Shown one piece after another: positions 26,624-36,901 of a stretch of DNA of 59,304 nucleotides. The first letter of the stretch is position 1. Each line of letters begins with the position of its first letter. Under the pieces are notes generated by a model, which searched no databases, was not told the origin of the DNA, and was given only the letters and a program-made list of their open reading frames with translations. The DNA is taken from positions 1 through 59,304 of the forward strand of contig NZ_VOSS01000077.1 of assembly GCF_007997035.1 (NCBI RefSeq). The letters are read 5' to 3'. Source of the DNA: Ralstonia sp. TCR112. Its GTDB lineage: Bacteria > Pseudomonadota > Gammaproteobacteria > Burkholderiales > Burkholderiaceae. Made by a program: the position numbers and the translations under genes.

Positions 26624-28300
26624 TCAGTGGCTGGCTGGCGCTGTCTCGGCTTCCACCTCATCCGCGTCTTTCATGCGGCTACGGTTCAGCGCCCCCGCTT
26701 CATCCAGCACCGAATACGCGGCTGCGCAGAACAACGAATTCAATCGCTTGAAATCGCTGATGATGTCCAGGTGCAGCGAGCTGGTCTCGATGCTCTCGGC
26801 CGTCTGCGCCGAGATCCGCGTGAGGTGACTGCGCGAGTAGCGTTTCTCCAGATCGCGGAAGTGCGCCTTTTCCAGCATCAGCTTCTGCGCGCTGCGCAGG
26901 TCACCGGTGAGGAACACCGACAGCGCCAGCTTCAGGTTCGTAACCAGACGCGCGTGCATATCTTCCAGCTCTTCCATGCCGGCTTCGGAAAAGGCCAGCT
27001 TGTGCGCGATCTTCTTTTCGCGCACGTCCTGCAACAGGCGATCGAGAATGTCGCCGGCGTGCTCCAGGTTGATGGTCAGCGAAATGATGTCGGCCCAGCG
27101 CTTGCCCTCGCGCGCGTCCAGCGCTTCGTGGCTCAGCTGCGTGAGGTAGAGCTTGATGGCGGTGTAGAGCGCATCGACCTCGTCGTCGATCGCGCGCGTG
27201 GTTTGCAGCAGGCGCACGTCGTTGGTCTTGAGCACGCGCAGCGTGTTGTCGAGCATGTGCTCAACGCGATCGCCGATGCGCAGCACCTCCCGCGCCGCGT
27301 TGCCCAGCGCCAACGTTGGCGTGGCCAGCGCCGACGGATCGAGATAGCGCGGCGCGACCAGGTCGTCGATATGCGCGCCGCCCGGTAGGATGCGCGCGCA
27401 CAGTCGCGCCATCGCTTCGGTAAAGCCAATCAGCAGCACCGCCAGCGCCACGTTGAACACCACATGGAACGCCACGACCACGTGTTGCGGCGCCACGCCC
27501 GCGTGCGGCGCCCACGCTGCCAGTGTGTCCAGGAAGGGCAGCGCCAGCGCGGCGCCCAGCATGCGCGAGAGCAGGTTGCCGAGCGTTGCACGGCGCGCGG
27601 CTTGACTTGATGACGGCGTGGTCGCCAATGCGGCCACGGCGCTACCGATATTTGCGCCCAGCACGATCGCAAACGCCACCTTGACCGACACCGCCGCCGA
27701 CGCTGCCAGCGTCGCGCAGAACAGCACCACAGCCAGGCTCGAATAGCACAGCAGCGTAAGCACCGCGCCAATCAGCATGTTCAGGCCGGTGTCTGACGAG
27801 AAGGAGCTCAGCAGCACGCGCAGCGCATTGGCTTCCACCATGGGGCTCGACGCGACCGAAATCAGCTCCAGCGCCATCATGATCAGCCCCAGACCGATGA
27901 GCACCCGCCCAAAGTGCCCCACCGCACTGCCCTTGCGCGACAGATGCAGGATCACGCCAAAGAAGATCAGCAGCGGCGACAGCCACGACAGGTCCAACGC
28001 AAACACCTGCGCCATGATCGCGGTGCCGACGTTGGCGCCCAGCAGAATGGCCAGCGCCGACGACACACCCATCAGCCCTTGCGCGACGAATGCCCCGACG
28101 ATGGTGGCAGTCGCGTTACTGCTCTGCACCAGGCACGTCACGCCAATGCCGGCCAGCAGCGCGGAGAAGCGGTTCGAGACGCTGCGCGACAGCAGGCGAC
28201 GCAAGTCCGCGCCGTACAGACGCAGCATGCCGACCTTGACGGTCTGCGTGCCCCATACCAACAGGGCCACGCCGGAAAGCAACTTAAGCAGGGTGATCAT
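26624..28300 (-). CDS. Na+/Pi cotransporter family protein
   Basis: A 558-residue membrane protein. Two Na/Pi-cotransporter repeats are visible: QSSNATATIVGAFVAQGLM near residue 58 and the related GANIGSAVAALATTPSSSQAARR near 220, each with the QSS or TPSSS type signature of the family. About eight to nine hydrophobic segments reach to residue 330. The C-terminal 200 residues are helical and PhoU-like, starting with VAPRYLDPSALATPTLALGNAAREVL. Such proteins take up phosphate with sodium, and the PhoU-like part probably senses or gates. It ends at the terminator shared with uvrA. Confidence 0.88.
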   Translation of the reverse strand: MITLLKLLSGVALLVWGTQTVKVGMLRLYGADLRRLLSRSVSNRFSALLAGIGVTCLVQSSNATATIVGAFVAQGLMGVSSALAILLGANVGTAIMAQVFALDLSWLSPLLIFFGVILHLSRKGSAVGHFGRVLIGLGLIMMALELISVASSPMVEANALRVLLSSFSSDTGLNMLIGAVLTLLCYSSLAVVLFCATLAASAAVSVKVAFAIVLGANIGSAVAALATTPSSSQAARRATLGNLLSRMLGAALALPFLDTLAAWAPHAGVAPQHVVVAFHVVFNVALAVLLIGFTEAMARLCARILPGGAHIDDLVAPRYLDPSALATPTLALGNAAREVLRIGDRVEHMLDNTLRVLKTNDVRLLQTTRAIDDEVDALYTAIKLYLTQLSHEALDAREGKRWADIISLTINLEHAGDILDRLLQDVREKKIAHKLAFSEAGMEELEDMHARLVTNLKLALSVFLTGDLRSAQKLMLEKAHFRDLEKRYSRSHLTRISAQTAESIETSSLHLDIISDFKRLNSLFCAAAYSVLDEAGALNRSRMKDADEVEAETAPASH

Positions 28301-28319
28301 TGTTGCCGTGCAGTCTTAC

Positions 28320-28940
28320 TTATTTGGTCAGAGCCACGCGCAGGCCCAGCCCGATGAAAATACAGCCGCTCACCCGATCGAGCCACAGCGAGGCACGCGG
28401 CGTACGGCGCATCCAGCCGCCCAGCGCGGCCGCGCACCAGCCGTAGATGCTGAACACGACGATGGTCTGCGCCATGAACACGCCGCCCAGCAGCAACATC
28501 TGCAGCGCTGCGTGGCCCGCCTGCGCATCCACGAACTGCGGCAGGAACACCACGAAGAACAGCGTCACCTTCGGATTGAGCAGATTGGCGAAGACGCTCT
28601 GGCGATACACACGCCACAGGTCGGACGCCGTCTGGGGTCCAGCAGGATTCAGGCCGACGCCGCCCTTGCTGCGCAGTGCCTGGATCCCCAGCCAGATCAG
28701 ATACGCCGCACCGAGCCAGCGGATCGCCTGGAACGCCACAGGCGACGATTGCAGCACGGCCGCCAGCCCCAGCGCCGCCAGCGTCGTATGGAAGAGGCAG
28801 CCTGACGCGAACCCAGCCGCCGCCGCGAGACCCGCCCTGCGCCCCTGGCTGGCACCGCGTGCGATCACCTGCAGGTTGTCCGGGCCCGGCATCACCGTGA
28901 TCGCGATCGAGGTCAGCAGGAACAGCAATACGTGGGGCAT
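28320..28940 (-). CDS. LysE/RhtB family amino-acid exporter
   Basis: A 206-residue membrane protein with about six hydrophobic segments. The family signature [24 protein letters not shown] lies near residues 15-38, and [18 protein letters not shown] near 120. LysE/RhtB proteins export amino acids or homoserine-type compounds. The substrate is not determined. The start at 28940 has GGGAGACG upstream, while the frame extends further without a ribosome site. It is separated from the Na/Pi gene by 19 bases and may be co-transcribed with it. Confidence 0.87.
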   Translation of the reverse strand: MPHVLLFLLTSIAITVMPGPDNLQVIARGASQGRRAGLAAAAGFASGCLFHTTLAALGLAAVLQSSPVAFQAIRWLGAAYLIWLGIQALRSKGGVGLNPAGPQTASDLWRVYRQSVFANLLNPKVTLFFVVFLPQFVDAQAGHAALQMLLLGGVFMAQTIVVFSIYGWCAAALGGWMRRTPRASLWLDRVSGCIFIGLGLRVALTK

Positions 28941-29066
28941 CGACGTCTCCCTGGGTGCGGCGGCAATGGAAAGAGTCATGCTACTGCGCACGGCAGCAGC
29001 GCGTCATATTTTTGTCACATGAACGTATGCGGCCCGTGCATCACGCGAAGGTCGCCGACGGCCCGC

Positions 29067-29675
29067 TCAGTGCCCGTCGAAACGGCAGACCGTGAAGAGC
29101 GGCAGACCGCCTTCGATCAGCAGTTGCGAGCCGCCCAGCTCGGGCAGGTCAACAATCGCCGCACCTTCCACCACCGTTGCGCCGAGCCGCTCCAGCAGGC
29201 GCTTTCCGGCCATCATGGTGCCGCCGGTGGCGATGAGATCGTCGATCAGCAAGACGCGGTCGCCGGGCTTGCAGGCATCGGCGTGGATTTCCACCGTCGC
29301 ACTCCCGTATTCGAGCATGTATTCCTCGGCCACCGTGTTGAACGGCAGCTTGCCCTTCTTGCGGATCGGCACAAAGCCCAGGTTCAGCTCGTACGCCACG
29401 ATCGAGCCGAGGATGAACCCGCGCGCATCGATGCCCGCCACGAGGTTCAGCCCCTGCCCCATGTAGCGATGGACGAAGACGTCCACCAGCACGCGCAGGC
29501 TCTTCGGGTCCTGCAGCAGCGGCGTGATATCGCGAAACATCACCCCGGCCTGCGGCCAATCCGGCACCGTGCGGATACGGTCACGCAGGTAGCGAGACAC
29601 ATCGCCCAGCTCGGTCGAAGCGGGAATGGACGACGGCGTCAACAGCGCCGCCTGGTGATGGGGGATTTGGCTCAT
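29067..29675 (-). CDS. apt: Adenine phosphoribosyltransferase
   Basis: A 202-residue type I phosphoribosyltransferase. It makes AMP from adenine and PRPP in purine salvage. The PRPP-binding motif [17 protein letters not shown] is near residues 133-149, and [12 protein letters not shown] near 80 is the family's adenine-region motif. The protein has an N-terminal extension of about 20 residues compared with E. coli Apt. The gene is divergent from the DJ-1/PfpI gene. prs, which makes PRPP, is also in this window but not linked. Confidence 0.95.
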   Translation of the reverse strand: MSQIPHHQAALLTPSSIPASTELGDVSRYLRDRIRTVPDWPQAGVMFRDITPLLQDPKSLRVLVDVFVHRYMGQGLNLVAGIDARGFILGSIVAYELNLGFVPIRKKGKLPFNTVAEEYMLEYGSATVEIHADACKPGDRVLLIDDLIATGGTMMAGKRLLERLGATVVEGAAIVDLPELGGSQLLIEGGLPLFTVCRFDGH

Positions 29676-29783
29676 GGCAAAAGCAGGAAAGCAGGAAACG
29701 TGGTCTGCGGTAATGGGCTACCACCCGGGCCGAATGGCGCCGAACCACAATGGGGAAACCGCAACCATACAGGAGACACGGCA

Positions 29784-30362
29784 ATGGCAAAGAAAATTCT
29801 GATGCTGGTCGGCGACTACGTGGAGGACTACGAAGTCATGGTGCCCTTCCAGGCGCTGCAGATGGTCGGCCACACGGTGCACGCCGTCTGTCCGGACAAG
29901 CGCGCCGGCGATTCCGTCGCCACCGCAGTCCACGATTTCGAAGGCGCGCAGACGTACTCCGAAAAACCCGGTCATCGCTTCGTCCTCAACGCCACCTTTG
30001 CCGACGTCGCTCCGGCAACGTACGACGCACTCGTCGTGCCCGGCGGCCGGGCGCCCGAATACCTGCGGCTGAACGCCCGCGTGCTGGAAGTCGTGCGCCA
30101 CTTCTTCCATGCGGACAAACCCGTCGCCGCGATCTGCCATGGGGCCCAGTTGCTGTCGGCGGCGGGCGTACTGGAAGGCAAAGCGTGTTCCGCATATCCG
30201 GCATGTGGCCCGGAAGTCACGGCGGCGGGCGGCACTTTTAAGGACATTCCCGTCGACCAGGCGCACACCGACGGCAAACTGGTGACGGCGCCCGCTTGGC
30301 CGGCACATCCGGCATGGTTGGCGCAGTTTCTTGAAGTCCTGGGCACGCGGGTTCTACACTGA
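29784..30362 (+). CDS. DJ-1/PfpI family protein
   Basis: A 192-residue class I glutamine-amidotransferase-like protein. The nucleophile elbow is [10 protein letters not shown] near residues 115-124, with Cys in the usual position. The conserved acidic residue lies in [12 protein letters not shown] near residue 11, and [15 protein letters not shown] near 77 is typical. Relatives act as deglycases, chaperones or proteases. The role here is unknown. The ATG at 29784 has AGGAG upstream and opens the family N-terminus. Confidence 0.9.
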   Translation: MAKKILMLVGDYVEDYEVMVPFQALQMVGHTVHAVCPDKRAGDSVATAVHDFEGAQTYSEKPGHRFVLNATFADVAPATYDALVVPGGRAPEYLRLNARVLEVVRHFFHADKPVAAICHGAQLLSAAGVLEGKACSAYPACGPEVTAAGGTFKDIPVDQAHTDGKLVTAPAWPAHPAWLAQFLEVLGTRVLH

Positions 30363-30402
30363 TCCGGTTGCCCGCACGCCGGGCACTCCAGGAGCCCCGG
30401 CC

Positions 30403-30807
30403 ATGTGCGAAATCTTCATCCGCGCCAATCCCCATTCGTACGACAGCCTCGCGCGTTCGCTACGCCTGCACGGCGTGGCGACCAGCGTGCGGCTGGAGTG
30501 TCTGTTCTGGGAGGTGCTCGAAGAGATCGGCCAGCGCGACGGCCTGACGGTCAACCAGCTCATCAGCAAGCTCTATGACGAGCTGTTCGAGCGTCGCGGC
30601 GAAGTGGCGAATTTCGCGTCGTTCCTGCGCGTCTGCTGCCTGCGGTATCTGATGCTGAAGCAGGATGGGCGCATTCCCGCCGATACCCGTGTGGCGATCA
30701 GTTCGCTCGATGCCGCTGCGGTGCTCGATGGCCTGCCGCCCAACTTGGCCGATACCCCGCCGCCGCGTCGCTCGCGGGGGCCGCTGCTCGAAGCGCTCGT
30801 CAAGTAA
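30403..30807 (+). CDS. Ribbon-helix-helix domain protein
   Basis: A 134-residue protein. Residues 20-65 (RSLRLHGVATSVRLECLFWEVLEEIGQRDGLTVNQLISKLY) match the RHH_4 type ribbon-helix-helix fold, in which a short strand precedes two helices and binds DNA as a dimer. The remainder is helical with a proline-rich end. It may be a transcription regulator. The ATG at 30403 opens a family-like N-terminus, MCEIFIRANP. It follows the DJ-1 gene by 40 bases and could be co-transcribed. Targets are unknown. Confidence 0.8.
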   Translation: MCEIFIRANPHSYDSLARSLRLHGVATSVRLECLFWEVLEEIGQRDGLTVNQLISKLYDELFERRGEVANFASFLRVCCLRYLMLKQDGRIPADTRVAISSLDAAAVLDGLPPNLADTPPPRRSRGPLLEALVK

Positions 30808-30816
30808 GCCCGCGCG

Positions 30817-32796
30817 TCAACGCGGCGAGAGCCGCTCCTCCGCCATCTGCAGCCCTTCGGGCGTGCCGCGCAGCACGACGATATCGCCCAGTTCCAGGAC
30901 GGTGTCCGGATCGGGATCGAGCGCACGAATACCCTGGCGCCGGATCGCGGTGACCGACGTCTTGAAGGTCTCCAGTCCCATCGTGCCGAGTTTGTGGCCA
31001 ATGGCGGGCGAGCCCTTGGCCAGCGGCACCGAATGCAGGCGCACGGCGTCGCGTTCCAGCATGTCTTCCTCATCATCCTGGCCATGGAAATAGCCGCGCA
31101 GCAGGCTGTAACGCGCGTCGCGCATCTCCTGCGCACGGCGCACCACGCGGCGCAAGGGCACGCCCAGCAGCACCAGCGCGTGCGAGGCCAGCATCAGGCT
31201 CCCTTCGATGATCTCGGGGACGACCTCCGTGGCGCCGGCCTGCTGCAGGCGATCGAGGTCCGCATCGTCGATGGTGCGCACGATCACGGGCAGCGTCGGC
31301 TCCAAGGCCTGCACGTGATGCAGCACCTTCAATGCGGACGCCGTGTCGGCATAGGTAATGGCGACCGCCGCCGCGCGGTGGATACCGGCCGCCACCAGCG
31401 ACTCGCGCCGCGCCGCATCGCCATAGACGACATGCTCGCCCGCGGCGGCCGCTTCGCGCACGCGGTCGGGGTCGAGATCGAGCGCGACGTAGCCGATGCC
31501 TTCCTGCTCGACCATGTGCGCAAGGTTCTGGCCGCTGCGCCCGTAGCCGCAGATGATGACGTGGCGCTCGGTGGCGATGCTCTGCGCGGCGATCTTCGTC
31601 ATGGCCAGCGATTGCATCAGCCAGTCCGTGCGCGACAGCCGCATGGCGATCACGTCGCTGTACTGGATCAGGAACGGCGCCAGCAGCATCGACAGCAGCA
31701 TCGCCGCCAGGATCGCCTGGCCGAGCAGCGGGTCGATCAGTTTCATGCCGTCGATCTGGTTGAGCAGCACGAAGCCGAACTCACCTGCTTGCGCCAGCCC
31801 CAAGGCCGTCCGGATCGCCGCACCGCCACCGGAACCGAACGCCCGCGCCAGCAGCGCGATCAGCACAAACTTGAACAGCACCGGCGCCAGCACCAGGCCC
31901 AGCACCAGCGCCCAATGCTCGAAGACCACGCGCGGGTCCAGCAGCATGCCGACCGTCACGAAGAACAGCCCCAGCAGCACGTCGCGGAACGGCTTGATGT
32001 CTTCTTCCACCTGCAGCTTGTACGGCGTTTCCGACACCAGCATGCCGGCCAGGAACGCGCCCAGCGCCATCGACAGGCCCAGCCGCTCTGTCAGCGCCGC
32101 CATCCCGAGGGTGACAAGCAGCAGGTTCAGCATGAACAGCTCCTGCGAGCGCCGCGCCGCCACGAGGTGGAACCAGCGCGACAGCAGCTTCTGCCCCAGG
32201 AACAGGATCAGCACCAGCGCAACGGTGATCTTCAGCGCCGCAATCGACAGCGTCAGCACCAGGTCGGTCGGGTTCTTGCCCAGCGACGGCACCACGATCA
32301 GCAGCAGCACCACCGCCAGATCCTGGAACAACAGCACGCTGATGATGTTGCGGCCGTGTTCGGTCTCGAGTTGCAAGCGTTCGGCCAGCATCTTCGAGAC
32401 GATGGCCGTGGACGACATCGCCAACGCGCCGCCCAGCGCCAGCCCGGCCTGCCACGACAGCGGATACCAGTGCGAGAGCAGCATCGAAGCCGGAATCGTC
32501 AGCAGGATGGTCAGCACCACCTGTGACGCACCCAGCCCCAGCACCAGCCGCCGCATCGAACGGAGCTTGGAGAGGTTGAACTCCAGCCCGATCGAGAACA
32601 TCAGGAACACCACCCCGAACTCGGCCAGATAGCGCGTCTGGGCGGAATCGGACTCCAGCCCCGTCGCCTTCGGCCCGATCAGCACGCCCACCACCAGGTA
32701 GGCCAGCATCGGCGGCAATTGCAGCATGCGGAACAACACCACGCCGATCACGGCAGCGGCCAACAACACGAGGGCGAGTTCCAGCGGCGAATGCAT
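30817..32796 (-). CDS. CPA2 family monovalent cation:proton antiporter (KefB/KefC-like)
   Basis: A 659-residue protein in three parts. Residues 1-390 form a Na+/H+ exchanger domain of about twelve membrane segments. Residues 410-530 are a TrkA-N (RCK) domain with the nucleotide loop CGYGRSGQNLAHM. Residues 575-659 are a TrkA-C domain with GDIVVLRGTPEGLQMAEE. It resembles KefB/KefC or YbaL, which exchange K+ or Na+ for H+ under NAD(H) or glutathione control. No KefG/KefF ancillary subunit is beside it. It is convergent with the ribbon-helix-helix gene and divergent from kdsD. Confidence 0.9.
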   Translation of the reverse strand: MHSPLELALVLLAAAVIGVVLFRMLQLPPMLAYLVVGVLIGPKATGLESDSAQTRYLAEFGVVFLMFSIGLEFNLSKLRSMRRLVLGLGASQVVLTILLTIPASMLLSHWYPLSWQAGLALGGALAMSSTAIVSKMLAERLQLETEHGRNIISVLLFQDLAVVLLLIVVPSLGKNPTDLVLTLSIAALKITVALVLILFLGQKLLSRWFHLVAARRSQELFMLNLLLVTLGMAALTERLGLSMALGAFLAGMLVSETPYKLQVEEDIKPFRDVLLGLFFVTVGMLLDPRVVFEHWALVLGLVLAPVLFKFVLIALLARAFGSGGGAAIRTALGLAQAGEFGFVLLNQIDGMKLIDPLLGQAILAAMLLSMLLAPFLIQYSDVIAMRLSRTDWLMQSLAMTKIAAQSIATERHVIICGYGRSGQNLAHMVEQEGIGYVALDLDPDRVREAAAAGEHVVYGDAARRESLVAAGIHRAAAVAITYADTASALKVLHHVQALEPTLPVIVRTIDDADLDRLQQAGATEVVPEIIEGSLMLASHALVLLGVPLRRVVRRAQEMRDARYSLLRGYFHGQDDEEDMLERDAVRLHSVPLAKGSPAIGHKLGTMGLETFKTSVTAIRRQGIRALDPDPDTVLELGDIVVLRGTPEGLQMAEERLSPR

Positions 32797-33105
32797 GCGA
32801 CGCGAAAAACCAATCGAAAGGGGTTGGACAGCGGGGACAGCGCCCGCGCATCAGGACGGTGCGTGCGCAAGCGAGCACGCAGGCGCTGCAAGACCGATGC
32901 CAGGGTATTAAACGAAGAACGCGACACGCGAGACGCCGCAGGGCAAAAAAGACGGCGTGGCGACGGGAAGAAAAGTGATTGGAAAGCTGAATGCCGCGGC
33001 GCAGCAAAACGGAGCGCCCGCACGCTCCGCGACTCCCCGCAAGCCAAGCCCCAACGCGCCACCGGCGGCCGAGGACACTGTCAATCGTTGTTATACTTCG
33101 CCGCC
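32797..33105. promoter_or_regulatory. Divergent region between the antiporter and kdsD
   Basis: About 300 bases without a supported gene. TATACT at 33092-33097 looks like the kdsD -10 box. It sits only eight bases before the ATG, so the transcript could be leaderless. No -35 box of good quality and no ribosome-binding site are seen before kdsD. Confidence 0.45.
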
Positions 33106-34089
33106 ATGATAGCGAATTTCAATCCGGATCGAGCACTTGCGCTGGCGCAGCAAACCTTCGACATCGAAGCGCAAGCCGTCCTCGGTCTCAAATCACAGGT
33201 GTCCGCCGACTTTGCACGCGCGGTCGAAATGGTGCTCGGCTGCACCGGGCGCGTCGTCGTGTCCGGCATGGGCAAATCGGGGCATGTCGCGCGCAAGATC
33301 GCCGCGACGCTCGCTTCGACCGGCACGCCGGCGTTCTTCGTGCACCCGGCCGAAGCCAGCCATGGCGACCTCGGCATGGTCACGCGCGACGACGTTTTCA
33401 TCGGCTTTTCCAATTCCGGCGAAGTGTCCGAGCTGAACGCCATCCTGCCGCTGGTCAAGCGGCTCGGCGCCAAGCTGATCGCCGTCACGGGCAACCCGGA
33501 GTCCTCGCTTGGCAAGCACGCCGATGTGGTGCTGAACTCCCACGTCGATGTCGAAGCCTGCCCGCTGAACCTTGCTCCCACCGCCAGCACCACCGCGCAG
33601 ATCGCGCTGGGCGATGCGCTGGCCGTCGCCGTGCTCGACGCGCGCGGCTTCGGTGCCGAAGATTTCGCCCGCTCGCACCCGGGTGGATCGCTTGGCCGCA
33701 AGCTGCTGACGCACGTGCGTGACGTCATGCGCGCCGGCGACGCCATCCCCCGCGTGAACGAAGACACGCCGCTGTCGCAAGCGCTGATGGAAATCACCCG
33801 CAAGGGGATGGCGATGACCGCCGTGGTCGATACCGAAGGCCATGCCGTGGGCGTGTTCACCGACGGTGACCTGCGCCGCCTGCTCGAAACCCCGCGCGAC
33901 TGGCGCACCGTGCCCATCCACGAGGTCATGCACCGCAACCCGCGCTCGGTCGGTCCCGACCAGCTCGCCGTTGAAGCCGTCGAAGTCATGGAAACGCACC
34001 GTATCAACCAGTTGCTGGTGGTCGACGCCGCCGGCCTCCTGGTGGGCGCGCTGCACATCCACGACCTGACGCGGGCCAAGGTCATCTGA
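33106..34089 (+). CDS. kdsD: Arabinose-5-phosphate isomerase
   Basis: A 327-residue enzyme converting ribulose 5-phosphate to arabinose 5-phosphate, the first step towards Kdo of LPS. The SIS domain (about residues 38-175) includes GRVVVSGMGKSGHVARKIAATLASTGTPAFFVHP and GFSNSGEVSEL. Two CBS domains follow (about 210-327), with GVFTDGDLRRLLE near 250. The ATG at 33106 opens the family N-terminus. It heads a long same-strand run from Kdo synthesis to LPS transport, and no gap wider than 96 bases occurs before rpoN. Confidence 0.96.
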   Translation: MIANFNPDRALALAQQTFDIEAQAVLGLKSQVSADFARAVEMVLGCTGRVVVSGMGKSGHVARKIAATLASTGTPAFFVHPAEASHGDLGMVTRDDVFIGFSNSGEVSELNAILPLVKRLGAKLIAVTGNPESSLGKHADVVLNSHVDVEACPLNLAPTASTTAQIALGDALAVAVLDARGFGAEDFARSHPGGSLGRKLLTHVRDVMRAGDAIPRVNEDTPLSQALMEITRKGMAMTAVVDTEGHAVGVFTDGDLRRLLETPRDWRTVPIHEVMHRNPRSVGPDQLAVEAVEVMETHRINQLLVVDAAGLLVGALHIHDLTRAKVI

Positions 34090-34105
34090 CCCGCCCACGC
34101 CGCTG

Positions 34106-34702
34106 ATGATCACTCCGGCCCTGTTTCCCGCCGACAGCGTCCACAGCAACATCGACGCACGCTTTCCGCAGGCAATGGAACGCGCCGCACGCGTGCGTCT
34201 GATGGTGTTCGACGTCGATGGCGTGCTGACCGACGGCCGCCTGCTCGTCGGTCCCGAGGGAGAAATCAGCAAGGCGTTCGACACACTCGACGGCCACGGC
34301 ATCAAGCTCCTGGCACAGGCCGGTGTCACGTCGGCCATCATTACCGGGCGGCAATCCGAAATCGTCGCCTGGCGCGCCGGGGAACTCGGCATCGAACATC
34401 TGTACCAAGGCGTAGCCGACAAGCGCGAGGCATTTGCCCACCTGCTGGCCGCCACGCAACTTCAGGCCACGGACGCCGGCTACATGGGCGACGACTGGCC
34501 CGACCTGCCGGTGATGACGATGGTCGGATTTACCGCATGCCCGGCTCAGGCCCATGCCGAGCTGCGCAGCCGCGCTCACTATGTCGCGCAGGCCACGGGC
34601 GGACGCGGCGCCGTGCGCGAAGTGGCCGACCTGATCCTGAAGGCACAAGGCGCCTACGACGCCCTGCTCGCGCAACTGCTGCACGCCCCGCAACCTTCCT
34701 GA
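34106..34702 (+). CDS. kdsC: 3-deoxy-D-manno-octulosonate 8-phosphate phosphatase
   Basis: A 198-residue HAD phosphatase that makes free Kdo from Kdo 8-phosphate. The nucleophile motif is VFDVDGVLTDG near residues 34-44, the second motif IITGRQSE near 73 and the metal-binding motif YMGDDWPDLPVM near 123-134. It lacks a cap domain, as other KdsC proteins do. It sits 16 bases after kdsD, in the conserved order. Confidence 0.96.
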   Translation: MITPALFPADSVHSNIDARFPQAMERAARVRLMVFDVDGVLTDGRLLVGPEGEISKAFDTLDGHGIKLLAQAGVTSAIITGRQSEIVAWRAGELGIEHLYQGVADKREAFAHLLAATQLQATDAGYMGDDWPDLPVMTMVGFTACPAQAHAELRSRAHYVAQATGGRGAVREVADLILKAQGAYDALLAQLLHAPQPS

Positions 34703-34706
34703 CTCC

Positions 34707-35339
34707 ATGGCCAGCGAACGCTCCCAACGCCTCGTCTCCTCCGTGCTGCAGATCATGCTGCGCGGGCTGCCGATCCTGCTGATGGCGATCGTCTGCGGCG
34801 TCACGTTCCTGCTCGTGCAGGTCAACACCCCGCAAACCGACGAAGCCGCCACGCAGCCCAAACGCCACATCGCCGACTACACAATGGACGGCATCTCGGC
34901 CACTGCGCTGGACGAGACCGGCTCGACCAAATACCGCTTCACCGGCGTCCACATGAACCACTATGAGGACGACCTAACCTACGACGTCACGTATCCGGCG
35001 CTGCGCGTCTATGCGCCCGACCGGCCGCAGGTCACCGCCCGGGCGGATCTCGGCAAGATGAACGGCGACGGCACGATCATCGATCTGTACAACAACGCCA
35101 AGGTCATCCGCGCGCAAGGGCCCGACGCCCGCCAGGACCCGCTCATGACGGCCGACTCGACTTACTTCCAGGTGCTGCTCAACGACGACATCGTGCGCAC
35201 CGACAAGCCGGTCGAGCTGCACCGCGGGCCGTCGATCATGAACGCCAACGGCCTCACCTTCAACAACGTGACGCGCCAAGTACAATTGCTGGGCAACGTG
35301 CGCGGCCGAATCGAAGGGCTGGGGGCGCCGAAGCAGTAA
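34707..35339 (+). CDS. lptC: LPS export ABC transporter periplasmic protein LptC
   Basis: A 210-residue protein anchored by one membrane segment (about residues 18-36, LPILLMAIVCGVTFLLV). The periplasmic part has the beta-jellyroll pattern of LptC (YTMDGISATALDETGSTKYRFTG and later strands). It passes LPS from the LptBFG transporter to LptA. The gene starts four bases after kdsC. The N-terminus is somewhat longer than that of E. coli LptC. Confidence 0.92.
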   Translation: MASERSQRLVSSVLQIMLRGLPILLMAIVCGVTFLLVQVNTPQTDEAATQPKRHIADYTMDGISATALDETGSTKYRFTGVHMNHYEDDLTYDVTYPALRVYAPDRPQVTARADLGKMNGDGTIIDLYNNAKVIRAQGPDARQDPLMTADSTYFQVLLNDDIVRTDKPVELHRGPSIMNANGLTFNNVTRQVQLLGNVRGRIEGLGAPKQ

Positions 35340-35398
35340 ACTCTGCCCCCGACACCTGACAACGCCCACCGACCGCGCCCTTCTCCGACGTGATCTCC

Positions 35399-35986
35399 AT
35401 GACTGATTCTCTCCGTGCCGCCGGCCTCGCCATCGCCGCTGCGCTGCTGCTCCCGGCTCTGCCCGCGCACGCCGAGCGCGCCGATCGCGACAAGCCGCTC
35501 GTGCTCGAAGCCGACAACGCCAGCTACGACGATCTGAAGCAGGTCTATCACTTGACCGGCAACGTGGTGCTGACCAAGGGCACCATGGTGCTGCGCTCCG
35601 ACCAGGCCGATCTGCGGACCGACCCCGAGGGCTACAACTACGCCGTCGCCACGTCCAAGCCCGGCAATCTCGCCTTCATTCGCCAGAAGCGCGACAACGT
35701 CGACGAGTACATCCAGGGCTGGGGCGAGCGCATCGAATACGACGGCAAGCAGGAAATTTCCAAGCTGATCACCCGCGCCCGCATGGAGCGCCTGCAAGGC
35801 GCGACGCAACTCGACGAGATCCGCGGCGCGGTCATCACATACGACGGCCAGAAGGAGTTCTACACGGCCTCGGGCGGCGCTGAAAACGCCACCGCCGCCA
35901 ACCCGTCCGGCCGCGTGCGCGCCGTTCTCGCGCCGCGCACGAGCACGCCTGCCGCACCGGCATCAAATCCGGCCGCCAAGCCCTGA
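35399..35986 (+). CDS. lptA: LPS transport periplasmic protein LptA
   Basis: A 195-residue periplasmic protein with a signal peptide ending near residue 26 (LPAHAE). The OstA-type core runs from DKPLVLEADNASYDDLKQVYHLTGNVVLTKGTMVLRSDQ to about residue 165 and forms part of the LPS bridge. The tail is Ala/Pro-rich and probably disordered. ATG at 35399 is preferred to an in-frame GTG three codons earlier since it opens the signal peptide directly. Confidence 0.93.
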   Translation: MTDSLRAAGLAIAAALLLPALPAHAERADRDKPLVLEADNASYDDLKQVYHLTGNVVLTKGTMVLRSDQADLRTDPEGYNYAVATSKPGNLAFIRQKRDNVDEYIQGWGERIEYDGKQEISKLITRARMERLQGATQLDEIRGAVITYDGQKEFYTASGGAENATAANPSGRVRAVLAPRTSTPAAPASNPAAKP

Positions 35987-36016
35987 TCCGTATCGCCTGT
36001 CTTTTCTGCTTCGCTT

Positions 36017-36805
36017 ATGTCCGCCACCACTCTCGCCCCAAAAACTGCAGCGCCGCAGGCCGCGACTTCCAGCACGCTGGTCGTCCGCCATCTGAAGAAG
36101 CGCTACGGCACGCGCACGGTGGTCAAGGATGTGTCGCTTGACGTGAAAAGCGGCGAAGTGGTCGGCCTGCTCGGCCCCAACGGCGCCGGTAAGACGACCT
36201 CGTTCTACATGATCGTCGGCCTGGTGGCGCTGGACGCTGGCGACATCGTGCTCGACGGCGAGCACATCAGCCGCCTGCCGATCCATCAGCGGGCGCGCAT
36301 GGGCCTGTCGTATTTGCCGCAGGAAGCGTCGGTGTTTCGCAAGCTGAACGTGCAGGAAAACATCCGCGCGGTGCTCGAGCTGCAGGAGCAGAACGGCAAG
36401 AAGCTGTCGCAAGACGAAGTCAATCGCCGCCTCGACGGCTTGCTGGACGACCTGCAGATCGCTCACCTGCGCGACAATCCTGCGCTGTCGCTCTCGGGCG
36501 GTGAACGTCGCCGCGTGGAAATTGCGCGCGCGCTGGCCTCGTCGCCGCGCTTCATCCTCCTCGATGAACCGTTTGCCGGCGTCGACCCGATCGCCGTCGG
36601 TGAAATCCAACGCATCGTCAGCTTCCTGAAAGACCGCAACATCGGCGTGCTGATCACCGATCACAACGTGCGCGAAACGCTGGGCATCTGCGATCACGCC
36701 TACATCATCAGCGAAGGCACCGTGCTCGCCGCGGGCATGCCGGAACAGATCATCGAAAACGAGGATGTACGGAAGGTCTATCTGGGCGATAACTTCCGGA
36801 TGTAA
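36017..36805 (+). CDS. lptB: LPS export ABC transporter ATP-binding protein LptB
   Basis: A 262-residue ABC ATPase that powers LPS extraction by LptFG. Walker A is [10 protein letters not shown] near residue 54, the Q-loop [11 protein letters not shown] near 99-109, the ABC signature [17 protein letters not shown] near 155-171 and Walker [14 protein letters not shown] near 177-189. The switch His lies in ITDHNVRE. The first 20 residues extend beyond the usual LptB start. lptF and lptG are not in this window. Confidence 0.96.
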   Translation: MSATTLAPKTAAPQAATSSTLVVRHLKKRYGTRTVVKDVSLDVKSGEVVGLLGPNGAGKTTSFYMIVGLVALDAGDIVLDGEHISRLPIHQRARMGLSYLPQEASVFRKLNVQENIRAVLELQEQNGKKLSQDEVNRRLDGLLDDLQIAHLRDNPALSLSGGERRRVEIARALASSPRFILLDEPFAGVDPIAVGEIQRIVSFLKDRNIGVLITDHNVRETLGICDHAYIISEGTVLAAGMPEQIIENEDVRKVYLGDNFRM

Positions 36806-36901
36806 GCCACCCTGCACGCCTACGCCTTAAGGACGTGGCAAAGCCGCACCTTAAAGCAAAATCCGTTCCATCGACCGAGTGTTGGGCATAGAATAGCCCG
36901 C